Source of the DNA: Candidatus Anaerobutyricum stercoripullorum
Lineage (GTDB): Bacteria > Bacillota > Clostridia > Lachnospirales > Lachnospiraceae
Reading direction: 5' to 3'
NCBI GenBank assembly: GCA_019114885.1
Contig: DXEQ01000182.1
Location: 1 to 12,104 of the forward strand
Length of the DNA: 12,104 nucleotides
Part shown: positions 5,577 through 12,104 of the stretch, in pieces
How the letters are laid out: each line of letters begins with the position of its first letter
Numbering within the stretch: position 1 is the stretch's first letter
Program-made: the position numbers and the translations under genes
Notes under the pieces: model-generated
What the model was told of the DNA's origin: nothing
The model's input: the letters and a program-made list of their open reading frames with translations, nothing else
The model's database searches: none

Positions 5577-6214
5577 TCTCCTTCCTCCGTCCTCTTTTCT
5601 CCCATTGGCCATCCTTCTTCCATCTGAACCGTTTTCTCAAGAAGGGAGATATCCGCCTCCACATCCATCAGTTCCCCGGCCATCAGCCGGGTAAACTGTT
5701 TCTCAAAAGTACGGTTCAGCACCGGCAGCGCCCGTGCCGTCCGGTCCAGAATCCCCGTGACCTCCTCCGTGCGCAGCCCTGTCTCCTGAAAATCCAGATA
5801 GCGGCTCAACAGTCTGGCCGCCGTATCCAGATAGTAAGTAAAAAATCTTCTCGCCCGCTTGATTTTCTCCGGGTTTTCTTCCAGATAGGAAAGAATCCTC
5901 TGCCCTGTCGCATAAAGTCTTTCCGCATCGTCGCGCACAAAAGCGTCCGCGATTTGTTTTCCGGCCCGGCGGATCTCCGCAAGATCCTTCTTCGCCTCAG
6001 CCAGCAGTTCTCCCGTCACCTCGCCGCCCGGCAAATCGTCCACGGCGATCCCCCCGATCTTCCGGTCAGTCTTCAGCAGCAGAAAGAACCCAAAATAAAC
6101 GCCCACACAGAGAGCCGCACTGACAATCAGATTCCATCCTGCCGCCAGAAATAATATGAGAAAAGTAACTGCCGCCGCCAGTACCGACAGGAGCATTCTT
6201 CCGGTTTCCTTCAT
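5573..6214 (-). CDS. XpaC-family (Halogen_Hydrol) membrane protein
   Basis: A 213-residue protein of the type annotated as 5-bromo-4-chloroindolyl phosphate hydrolysis (XpaC) protein; the family's true function is not established. Two adjacent membrane helices lie near residues 7-25 and 29-47, followed by a charged, largely helical cytoplasmic-type domain rich in Glu, Arg and Leu, with RARRFFTYYLDTAARLL and DRTARALPVLNRTFEKQF as the recognisable stretches. It starts at TGATG, sharing one base with the stop of the VWA gene, and ends at ATGA with the next gene, so all three are translationally coupled. In many Firmicutes XpaC is paired with a TelA-type toxic-anion-resistance protein; none is present in this window. 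That known pairing and the present operon suggest an envelope-associated complex. Confidence 0.75.
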   Translation of the reverse strand: MKETGRMLLSVLAAAVTFLILFLAAGWNLIVSAALCVGVYFGFFLLLKTDRKIGGIAVDDLPGGEVTGELLAEAKKDLAEIRRAGKQIADAFVRDDAERLYATGQRILSYLEENPEKIKRARRFFTYYLDTAARLLSRYLDFQETGLRTEEVTGILDRTARALPVLNRTFEKQFTRLMAGELMDVEADISLLEKTVQMEEGWPMGEKRTEEGE

Positions 6215-7869
6215 CAGTTATACCCCCTGACACTGCGGAATGCTTCCGTGAGATTCTCCCTGCCGTCAAAAATCCTGGCATTGGTATAATCCGCCATCTG
6301 CTGCAGCTGAGTCTCATCAGCGTCCCCGAACATGATGGAAAACACCGGCACCTCTGTGCCCAGCTCCTCAAAAGCTTCCTCAAACTCTCCAAAATCCCCG
6401 CCGGACTGCCCGTCCGTCAGCAAAATGATGGCCGGTGTATATTGGGACAAATCGTATTCTTTCAGCATGTCGATGCCCTTGACAGCCGCCCGGTACATAT
6501 CCGTGCCACCGCCTACTTTCTGGTCCGCCACCTTCTCATACAACTCCTCGATCTCGCTGCCGTTTCCCACAGCCGTGTAAACATCGATCACATTTCCTGC
6601 GAAAGGAATGAGGATATTCACCTCATTTTCTGACGCCTGCAGATAATTTTGCCGGGCATTTTCCTGAATCAACAGCTGCTCCATGGCGTCCACCAGCTGC
6701 CTGTTGCCCTCGCCTTCCATGCTGCCGGAATAGTCCAGACAGTACACATTTAAGGACGGCTTTTTAAAGTCCGTCTGATAGAGGTTCAGACATTCATTCA
6801 GCACATCGGCCGCCGGCATACGGATTGGCGACAGCACCCGGTCCGGCTGCAAACCCCAGTCTGTGCAAAAAACGTCCTTATTCTCCTCAGATACCCCTGT
6901 ATAGCCGGAGCGCCTTCCCGTCCGCTGAATCTCATTCTGCACCTCATCGGACAGCAGGTACTCCTGCAGTTTCAGAAACGCCTCCTCTTTCTGATCATCC
7001 CCGTTATCCACATATCCCAGCGGGGAGTCTGCGATAGACAGTCCATCATACGGATAAACCACATAGAGAGGCTCCTTTCCCTGCTGCTCCAGTTCCTGAT
7101 CTGCCTGTATCATCAGGCACTCATAGTTGACCATGGCATCATAGTCTCCCTCCAGAAACATATCTTTCAACCAGTCTGAGCTGCCGGAAGAGCGGTCCAC
7201 GCCGGATAAAAGTTCCTGAATCTGCGTCTGCAGATCCGGATTCTGCAGATCTTCCATGGTGATCATCTCCGGATTACCCAGCAGCGCGTAGAGAAATCCG
7301 ATATAGGCGCTGGCACCAGAATTGGACTGAGTCGCGCTGGTCATGCAGAAACGGAGTTTTCCGCTCTGAATGGCAGAAAGGATATCCTTCACCGAAACTT
7401 CCCGGCCCACAAATCCCAGTTCCTCTGCCAGACTCTGTCGGATGCCGAACACCACCGGCGTGATGGAAACGGACTCCATATGCTTGATCCGGTGCTGCGT
7501 ATCTCCCATAGTGAGCCACAGACTGCTGGCCGGCCATACGGCATCGTAAGGAATCTCCTCCCCCAGCAGACGCATGATATCCAAAGACCCCTGATATGTC
7601 ATCTCAATCTTTATATTTTCTTTCTCAGCAAACTCGTTAAGAATCGGCTCCAGCTCCGCATTTTCCGAGCCGGACACAATTCGCAGCGTCGTTCTGCCGT
7701 TTCCCAGCACCTGTGCTTTGCCGCTGCCACGGCTGTCTTCTGTCACCTGCGCGTCCCCTCTCTGACTGCTTCCGCCTCCCGAACCACAGCCGGTCAGCAG
7801 AACAGCCAGGGTCAGCAGAATCCACAGAAATGTTCGCATTCCCTTCCTTGTCCTCTTTACAGCCTTCAT
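6214..7869 (-). CDS. Lipoprotein with solute-binding domain fused to a VWA domain
   Basis: A 551-residue exported lipoprotein: basic start, hydrophobic core, and lipobox LLTGC with C28 as the lipidated cysteine, followed by a Gly/Ser-rich linker to about residue 55. Residues about 60-350 form a binding-protein-like domain (GSLDIM near 94, DAVWPASS near 109, TSATQSNSG near 177). Residues about 370-551 form a von Willebrand A domain with a complete metal-ion adhesion site: DYSGS at D379, S381 and S383, T456 in GGGTD, and D486 in LLTDG. The order matches the known 'substrate-binding and VWA' architecture. AGGAGG six nt before ATG 7869 supports the start. It is the first gene of a coupled operon with an XpaC protein and a second binding-like protein. 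A metal-dependent protein-binding role outside the membrane is inferred; ligand and partner are unknown. Confidence 0.85.
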   Translation of the reverse strand: MKAVKRTRKGMRTFLWILLTLAVLLTGCGSGGGSSQRGDAQVTEDSRGSGKAQVLGNGRTTLRIVSGSENAELEPILNEFAEKENIKIEMTYQGSLDIMRLLGEEIPYDAVWPASSLWLTMGDTQHRIKHMESVSITPVVFGIRQSLAEELGFVGREVSVKDILSAIQSGKLRFCMTSATQSNSGASAYIGFLYALLGNPEMITMEDLQNPDLQTQIQELLSGVDRSSGSSDWLKDMFLEGDYDAMVNYECLMIQADQELEQQGKEPLYVVYPYDGLSIADSPLGYVDNGDDQKEEAFLKLQEYLLSDEVQNEIQRTGRRSGYTGVSEENKDVFCTDWGLQPDRVLSPIRMPAADVLNECLNLYQTDFKKPSLNVYCLDYSGSMEGEGNRQLVDAMEQLLIQENARQNYLQASENEVNILIPFAGNVIDVYTAVGNGSEIEELYEKVADQKVGGGTDMYRAAVKGIDMLKEYDLSQYTPAIILLTDGQSGGDFGEFEEAFEELGTEVPVFSIMFGDADETQLQQMADYTNARIFDGRENLTEAFRSVRGYN

Positions 7870-7902
7870 CTTTTTCCTCCTACTTTTTCCCTTTCTGAAA
7901 AT

Positions 7903-7948
7903 GTGTCGGAACCATGAGAATTACCGTTTTCCCGATATCTTCCGACAC
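7903..7948 (-). promoter_or_regulatory. Perfect inverted repeat in the leader of the SBP/VWA operon
   Basis: GTGTCGGAA (7903-7911) and TTCCGACAC (7940-7948) are exact complements, separated by 28 nt. In the mRNA this gives a 9-bp stem about 35 nt before the start codon, followed only by ATTTTC. It could be an attenuator, a stability hairpin, or a two-half-site operator; the sequence alone does not decide. Confidence 0.5.
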
Positions 7949-7955
7949 CGCTCCT

Positions 7956-7997
7956 ATTGTAACAATCCTTTTTATGACTATACCTTTCCCGCGTAAA
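7956..7997 (-). promoter_or_regulatory. Candidate promoter and operator of the SBP/VWA operon
   Basis: On the minus strand TTTACG (7997-7992) and TAAAAA (7974-7969) are 17 nt apart, giving a start near 7962. An ATTGT-A-ACAAT inverted repeat at 7956-7966 covers that start point, as a repressor site would. Both hexamers are imperfect. Confidence 0.35.
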
Positions 7998-8043
7998 ATC
8001 CGGAGAGATGGCAAGTAGAATCTGTGTAAAATCTGTATGATGG

Positions 8044-8080
8044 CAAAAAAAGAAGCCCGCAGACAAATCGTCTGCGGGCC
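8044..8080 (-). terminator. Strong intrinsic terminator after ridA
   Basis: On the minus strand GCCCGCAGAC (8079-8070) pairs perfectly with GTCTGCGGGC (8064-8055), 10 bp with a GATTT loop, followed by TTCTTTTTTT. It lies 30 nt after the ridA stop and insulates the SBP/VWA operon downstream. Confidence 0.92.
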
Positions 8081-8109
8081 ACCGCTCACATCTATTAACA
8101 TGTACCTTT

Positions 8110-8493
8110 TTAATTTTTCAGGGCGATCACTTCCACCTCGATCAGCAGATCCTTCGGCAATCTGGCCACCTCCACGCAGGAGCGTGCCGGGAAATCACCG
8201 GTAAAATAAGAAGCATAAATATCGTTGACTTTGCCGAAATCATCCATGTTTTTGATAAAGACGGTGGTCTTTACCGCCTGTTCCAGACTGCTTCCGGCGT
8301 CCGCCAGCAGACCGCGGAGGTTCTCAAACACCTGTCTTGTCTGCTCTTCAATCGTCACTCCCGCCTCGCCGGTCTTCGGGTCCACGCCGATCACACCGGA
8401 GGTGTAGATCATGCCGCCCACCTCAATGGCCTGAGAATACGGCCCGATGGCCGCCGGAGATTTGTCTGTTGCGATCACTGTCTTGTTCATCAT
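8110..8493 (-). CDS. ridA: RidA family enamine/imine deaminase
   Basis: RidA hydrolyses reactive enamine and imine intermediates such as 2-aminoacrylate released by PLP enzymes, protecting the cell. The protein has 127 residues, the family norm. The N-terminal motif AIGPYSQAI holds Y19, and the active-site arginine is R104 in FPARSCVEVARLP, with E119 and E121 in IEVEVIA. The start ATG 8493 has AAAGGA six nt upstream; the next codon is also ATG, so a one-residue shorter product is possible. The gene is the last of a probable nfo, MBL-hydrolase, ridA unit on the minus strand and is followed by a strong terminator. No PLP enzyme is adjacent to point at a particular substrate. Confidence 0.93.
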   Translation of the reverse strand: MMNKTVIATDKSPAAIGPYSQAIEVGGMIYTSGVIGVDPKTGEAGVTIEEQTRQVFENLRGLLADAGSSLEQAVKTTVFIKNMDDFGKVNDIYASYFTGDFPARSCVEVARLPKDLLIEVEVIALKN

Positions 8494-8520
8494 CTGTCAT
8501 CCTTTCTTTTTGAATTCATT

Positions 8521-8654
8521 GGCGCCGGGGCGCGGCTGTTCATTTTGCGCGCCTGTCCACAGCTTTCACCGGTTCCCGGCTTCGCCAGCGCGGCGGTGCC
8601 TTGCCCTGCGCTTTTCTCGCCCGACCGGTACACCCCCGCCTGCCGCCGGGGCGC
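8521..8654 (-). other. GC-rich structured gap between the MBL gene and ridA
   Basis: About 160 nt without a gene, strongly GC-rich. It begins and ends with copies of CGCCGGGGCGC (8523-8533 and 8644-8654, direct orientation). Two ACCGGT palindromes (8569-8574 and 8623-8628) can pair with each other, with smaller GC stems between. No T run follows any stem, so I see no intrinsic terminator and take it as a structured mRNA spacer. Confidence 0.4.
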
Positions 8655-8655
8655 T

Positions 8656-9375
8656 TTATTCCAGTGTAAATTCCTGTCCCGGCCCGGTGATTTCCATGAT
8701 CCGGGTGTCCGGGTACCGGGCGTCGTTCTTCTCCTTGTACTCCCGGATCATCCGGTAGTTGTCCCAGCAATGCATCGGGAAAATGTACCGGCTTCGGACA
8801 TGTTCCAGAAAATAATCCATGCCCCATGTTCCGGCTTCCTCCTGCCGCGGGTCGAGCACCACGAAGGCGACGTCCATCTCTCTGCCGGAAAGGTGTTCTA
8901 TCTCTTTTTGGAAAGCGCCCCGGTGCCACCGGTTGTCCTCCTCCGGCTCACCCGGCCAGTGCCACCAGTGCAGATCGCCGGCATGATAGATGGTCCGGCC
9001 GTCCGTCTCCACCAGAAAGGCCACGCCCGCATCGGTGGACAGCAGCGTCTCCACATGGACGCCATCCACGTCCAGATTCTCATGGGCTGCCATGAAATGT
9101 ACCTGCTCCGCTCCCTTCCACCAGCTGCTGCTCTTCCGGATATCGGAAGACAGGATATAGTGTACATTCACGCAGCGACTCTCCAGCTGAAAAATCTCCC
9201 GGGAATAATGATCCCGATGCGCGTGAGAAGCAAAAACATACAAATCTTTCTGCGGATTCAGTTCCGGCAATTCTCCTTTCCAGTAGTCAAAGAGCAGATA
9301 CCGGTCTGCCGTCTCCACCAGAAAGCCGCTGTGATAAATATAGGTGACTTTTAAAACGTTTTCTTTTTTACTCAT
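8656..9375 (-). CDS. MBL-fold metal-dependent hydrolase
   Basis: A 239-residue cytoplasmic protein of the metallo-beta-lactamase fold. The metal-binding motif HxHxDH is at H51-A-H53-R-D55-H56 (FASHAHRDHYS). Further likely ligands are H98, D134 in YHAGD and H202 in FPMHCW. The N-terminal ITYIYHSGFLVET-like strand and lack of a lactamase signal peptide fit the UlaG-like/Lactamase_B_3 branch of general hydrolases rather than true beta-lactamases. The substrate cannot be named. I set the start at 9375, where ATGAGTAAA follows AGGAG by seven nt; an open frame continues upstream to 9525 but that stretch is low-complexity and GC-rich and has no ribosome site. It sits between nfo and ridA without a visible terminator on either side. 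Confidence 0.85.
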   Translation of the reverse strand: MSKKENVLKVTYIYHSGFLVETADRYLLFDYWKGELPELNPQKDLYVFASHAHRDHYSREIFQLESRCVNVHYILSSDIRKSSSWWKGAEQVHFMAAHENLDVDGVHVETLLSTDAGVAFLVETDGRTIYHAGDLHWWHWPGEPEEDNRWHRGAFQKEIEHLSGREMDVAFVVLDPRQEEAGTWGMDYFLEHVRSRYIFPMHCWDNYRMIREYKEKNDARYPDTRIMEITGPGQEFTLE

Positions 9376-9402
9376 CTGACATCTCCTGTCCATTTTCTGC
9401 CG

Positions 9403-9517
9403 CCTGCAGGCACTGTAGTGTGCCGCTGCGGCCGCTGCTCCGTGGGACTGCCGGCATGTGGCGCGCTGATCCGGCTCTGGCTTCGTAGGACCGCCTCTCC
9501 ACCTGCAGGCACTGTAG
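9403..9517. repeat. Two 16-bp direct repeats in the nfo-MBL gap
   Basis: CCTGCAGGCACTGTAG occurs at 9403-9418 and again at 9502-9517, 99 nt apart, both in the 164-nt gene-free gap. The bases after each copy remain loosely similar, which suggests an old duplication of a short intergenic unit. No transposase or terminal inverted repeats are seen. Confidence 0.75.
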
Positions 9518-9539
9518 CGCACCAATGCTGCCGCCGGCT

Positions 9540-10448
9540 CTACCGCCCGGCGTCCCGCAGAATCTCCTCTTTCAGATTCTCCCTAAAGACGCCCTCCCGG
9601 ATCATGGCAATCTCCTGCCGGTACGGCGGGTACGACCGTTTCTTCGTCTCCGGGTCCGGAATGTATGGGGTCTCCAGTATCTTGGGAATCTCTGCAAAAT
9701 CCTCGTCATAGATCACATTTCTCAGGCTGTCAAAGCCGATGGCGCCAAAGCCGAAATTCTCATGGCGGTCCTTGTGGGCGCCAAGGGGATTCTTGCTGTC
9801 GTTCACATGAAAGACCGCGATCTGATCCTTTCCGATGATCCGGTCGAACTCCTCCATGACCTCATGAAAGTGATCCTTCACATCATAGCCTGCGTCATTG
9901 ACATGGCAGGTATCGAAGCAGACCCGCAGCCGCTGATTGTTGACCACACCGTCATAAATGCGGGCCAGTTCCTCAAAGGTCCGGCCGATCTCCGTGCCCT
10001 TGCCCGCCATGGTCTCCAGGGCGATATTGACATTGCCGTCCACGGAGAGCACTTCGTTGAGACCTTTTATGATCTGGACGATTCCGGCGTCCACACCCGC
10101 TCCCACATGGGCGCCGGGATGAAGAATCAACGTCCGGCAGTGCATGGCTTCCGTCCGCTCCAGTTCCAGCTGCAGAAACTCCACCGCCAGCTCATAGGTC
10201 TCCGGCTTCACCGTGTTGGCCAGGTTGATGATGTACGGCGCGTGCACCACAAACTCCTCGATGCCGTGCTCTTCCATCAGCGCCAGGCCCTCCGGGATGT
10301 GCAACTCCTCCACCGGCTTCCTTCTCGTATTCTGGGGCGCGCCCGTATATATCATAAATGTGTTGGCCCCGTAAGATATGGCCTCCTTCACGGAGCCTGC
10401 GAACATGTCTTTGCCGCTCATTCCCACGTGGCTTCCCAGTTTTAACAT
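9540..10448 (-). CDS. nfo: Deoxyribonuclease IV (AP endonuclease), Nfo
   Basis: Endonuclease IV cleaves DNA 5' to abasic sites and removes blocking 3' groups in base excision repair. The 302-residue TIM-barrel protein carries all nine expected metal ligands: H69 (VHAPY), H110 (LHPGAH), E145 (ALET), D179 and H182 (FDTCH), H214 (FHVND), D227 and H229 (DRHENFG) and E259 (LETP). The start is ATG 10448, at MLKLGSHVGMSG, with GGAGGAAATGCA upstream; a longer frame to 10547 includes leader and promoter DNA and is rejected. It is probably the first gene of a unit with the MBL hydrolase and ridA. A promoter and a 5' hairpin precede it. Confidence 0.96.
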   Translation of the reverse strand: MLKLGSHVGMSGKDMFAGSVKEAISYGANTFMIYTGAPQNTRRKPVEELHIPEGLALMEEHGIEEFVVHAPYIINLANTVKPETYELAVEFLQLELERTEAMHCRTLILHPGAHVGAGVDAGIVQIIKGLNEVLSVDGNVNIALETMAGKGTEIGRTFEELARIYDGVVNNQRLRVCFDTCHVNDAGYDVKDHFHEVMEEFDRIIGKDQIAVFHVNDSKNPLGAHKDRHENFGFGAIGFDSLRNVIYDEDFAEIPKILETPYIPDPETKKRSYPPYRQEIAMIREGVFRENLKEEILRDAGR

Positions 10449-10482
10449 TGCATTTCCTCCTGCTGTTGTCACATTTTCTCTG

Positions 10483-10541
10483 CAGCACCCGGATGCACCT
10501 GTATGATATACAAAACATCCGGTGTGCTGGAAAAAAGTATA
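10483..10541 (-). promoter_or_regulatory. nfo -10 element and 5' mRNA hairpin
   Basis: On the minus strand TATACT (10541-10536) is a good -10, while the -35 (TTTCTT at 17 nt) is poor. The expected start near 10529 coincides with the first base of an imperfect inverted repeat, 10529-10516 with 10495-10483 (13 bp, one bulged base, 20-nt loop). The transcript would therefore begin with a stable hairpin, which can protect mRNA from 5' decay. No T run follows. Confidence 0.5.
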
Positions 10542-10555
10542 GCACATCGCAGCAC

Positions 10556-10590
10556 AAAAAGAAACCCCGGCGCGCTCATGCGCGCCGGAG
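10556..10590 (-). terminator. Intrinsic terminator of glpK
   Basis: On the minus strand CCGGCGCGC (10588-10580) pairs with GCGCGCCGG (10575-10567), 9 bp with an ATGA loop, followed by GGTTTCTTTTT. It lies about 55 nt after the glpK stop codon and separates glpK from nfo. Confidence 0.85.
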
Positions 10591-10646
10591 CCTCCCCTTT
10601 AAGAAAGGAATCAATCAGTCGAATTGATTCTGTATGTCTTATTCTA

Positions 10647-12104
10647 TTAGTCTTCTTTTGCCCAGCCGTAGGAACACTTAACAGCCTTCTTCCAGCCTTT
10701 GAGAAGTTTCTCACGGGTATCTGCATCCATCTGAGGCTCGAATACCTTATCGATTGCCCAGTTAGCGATAACGTCTTCTTTGCTGTTCCAGTATCCAACT
10801 GCCAGACCTGCCAGATAAGCAGCACCCATAGCTGTTGTCTCAACGCACTGTGGACGATGTACAGGAGCGTCGATGATATCTGCCTGGAACTGCATCAGGA
10901 AGTCGTTCTTACAAGCGCCGCCGTCAACCTTAAGGGCTGCAAGCTTAACGCCAACGTCTTTCTGCATAGCTTCCAGAATATCGTATGTCTGGTATGCCAG
11001 GGACTCAACCGTAGCACGGATGATGTGAGCCTTGTTACATCCACGGGTCAGACCTACGATACATCCACGAGCGTACTGATCCCAGTGAGGAGCTCCAAGT
11101 CCTGTAAATGCAGGAACAACGTAGCATCCGTTGGTGTCAGGAACCTTGTTACAGAAGAACTCGGAATCCGGAGCAGCGTCCACAATCTTAACCTCGTCAC
11201 GCAGCCACTGGATAGCAGCGCCTGCTACGAATACGGAACCTTCCAGAGCGTAGTTCACTTCGCCATCAAGTCCCCATGCAACTGTGGTAACCATGCCGTT
11301 CTCGGACAGCTTCATCTCTTTACCAATGTTCATTAACAGGAATGTACCTGTACCGTATGTATTCTTAGCCTCGCCGGCATTGAAACAGGTCTGTCCAAAC
11401 AGAGCGGACTGCTGGTCGCCTGCAGCGCCTGCGATCGGGATTCTGCCCTGGAACAGGCTCTCTTCGGTCATGCCGTAAATCTCACTGGATGGCTTCGGTG
11501 TAGGAAGCATGGATTTCGGAATCTCGAGAGCTTCAAGAATCTCATCATCCCACTGCAGAGTGTTGATGTTGAATAACATGGTTCTTGCAGCGTTGGAGTA
11601 ATCTGTTACGTGAATCTTCTTGCCGGACAGGTTGTAGATCAGCCATGTATCTACGGTACCAAACATAAGCTGTCCAGCTTCTGCTTTCTCTCTTGCGCCA
11701 GGAACGTTCTCAAGAATCCAGTGAATCTTGGAGCCGGAGAAGTAAGCGTCGATAACAAGACCGGTCTTCTTCTGGATCATGTCAACCAGTCCTCTTTCTT
11801 TTAAGGAATCGCAGTATTCGGAAGTACGACGGCACTGCCAAACGATTGCATGATATACAGGAACGCCTGTCTCTCTATCCCAAACGATGGTGGTCTCACG
11901 CTGATTGGTGATACCGATACCAGCGATATCAGCTGCGCCAACGCCTAACTGCTGCATAGCCTGTCTTGCAACGGATAACTGTGTATGCCAGATCTCTTTT
12001 GCGTCATGCTCTACCCAACCTGGCTGTGGATAATACTGTGTGAATTCCTGCTGTGCAACACTGCAGATCTCACCCTTCTCGTTAAATAAGATACAACGGT
12101 TACT
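10647..12104 (-). CDS. glpK: Glycerol kinase GlpK, 5' end outside the window
   Basis: Phosphorylates glycerol to sn-glycerol-3-phosphate with ATP. 485 residues are visible, beginning with SNRCILFNEKGEICSVAQQE, so about 14 residues including the first glycine-rich ATP loop lie beyond the right edge. An internal ATG at 11957 is not the start, since the homology continues upstream in frame. FGGY-kinase hallmarks follow in order: TNQRET, GTVDTWLIYNLS, the catalytic Asp in GAAGDQQSALFGQ, GTGTFLLMN, and the C-terminal VDGGACKNDFLMQFQADI. The histidine that HPr phosphorylates in Bacillus and Enterococcus GlpK (a YHFYG-like motif 14 residues before the catalytic Asp) is Ser here (EESLFQG). Codon choice favours GTT, GGT, GCT and CGT, unlike the GC-ending neighbours, which fits high expression. 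Confidence 0.97.
   Translation of the reverse strand, partial: SNRCILFNEKGEICSVAQQEFTQYYPQPGWVEHDAKEIWHTQLSVARQAMQQLGVGAADIAGIGITNQRETTIVWDRETGVPVYHAIVWQCRRTSEYCDSLKERGLVDMIQKKTGLVIDAYFSGSKIHWILENVPGAREKAEAGQLMFGTVDTWLIYNLSGKKIHVTDYSNAARTMLFNINTLQWDDEILEALEIPKSMLPTPKPSSEIYGMTEESLFQGRIPIAGAAGDQQSALFGQTCFNAGEAKNTYGTGTFLLMNIGKEMKLSENGMVTTVAWGLDGEVNYALEGSVFVAGAAIQWLRDEVKIVDAAPDSEFFCNKVPDTNGCYVVPAFTGLGAPHWDQYARGCIVGLTRGCNKAHIIRATVESLAYQTYDILEAMQKDVGVKLAALKVDGGACKNDFLMQFQADIIDAPVHRPQCVETTAMGAAYLAGLAVGYWNSKEDVIANWAIDKVFEPQMDADTREKLLKGWKKAVKCSYGWAKED

Noticed and set aside
8545..9354. Plus-strand frame of 269 codons opposite the MBL gene
   Set aside because: Antisense to a gene with a full HxHxDH motif; no start signal and no recognisable domain.
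8656..9375. True beta-lactamase (antibiotic resistance) call
   Set aside because: No signal peptide and the motif context fits general MBL-fold hydrolases, so no resistance claim is supported.
9376..9525. N-terminal extension of the MBL gene by 50 codons
   Set aside because: The stretch is low-complexity, holds the direct repeats, and lacks a ribosome site, whereas ATG 9375 has AGGAG at seven nt.
9525..10445. Plus-strand frame of 306 codons opposite nfo
   Set aside because: Antisense to a fully conserved endonuclease IV; it is a product of GC-rich codon use.

Overview
The window looks like an ordinary chromosomal stretch of a low-GC-type Gram-positive anaerobe from the Clostridia, most likely Lachnospiraceae. 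The signs are strong AGGAGG-type ribosome binding sites, a clostridial QueE, a 6S RNA beside a YihY-type gene, an XpaC-family protein, and a lipoprotein that joins a solute-binding domain to a von Willebrand A (VWA) domain. Base composition is moderately GC-rich in most genes, with very GC-rich short intergenic segments. I see no phage, insertion sequence, CRISPR array, tRNA or rRNA.

Layout, left to right. (1) 1-995, minus strand: the first 30 codons of a probable YihY/BrkB membrane protein, a 6S RNA gene with its own promoter and terminator, and a DUF5662 protein with an HD-like histidine/aspartate pattern. (2) 1133-3995, plus strand: a promoter, a leader with a terminator and a mutually exclusive antiterminator (candidate preQ1-type riboswitch), then queD, queE, folE and queC. 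Together these four make preQ0 from GTP (FolE, QueD, QueE, QueC). No queF is present. GC-rich inverted repeats sit before the cistrons. (3) 4051-4441: a bidirectional terminator and a monocistronic HPr-like gene on the minus strand with a good promoter. (4) 4521-7997, minus strand: a tightly coupled three-gene operon, in transcription order a lipoprotein with a solute-binding domain and a VWA domain, an XpaC-family two-TM protein, and a membrane-anchored solute-binding-like protein. The start and stop codons overlap, and there is no permease or ATPase. (5) 8044-10541, minus strand: probable unit nfo (endonuclease IV), an MBL-fold hydrolase and ridA, ending in a strong terminator. (6) 10556-12104, minus strand: glpK (glycerol kinase), cut off at its 5' end by the window edge, with its terminator.

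The two parts most worth follow-up are the operon in (4), which looks like an envelope-located sensing or assembly system with two related binding domains and no transporter, and the leader in (2), which has the architecture of a preQ1 switch but does not match the class consensus I remember. All family assignments come from reading motifs; no database search was possible.
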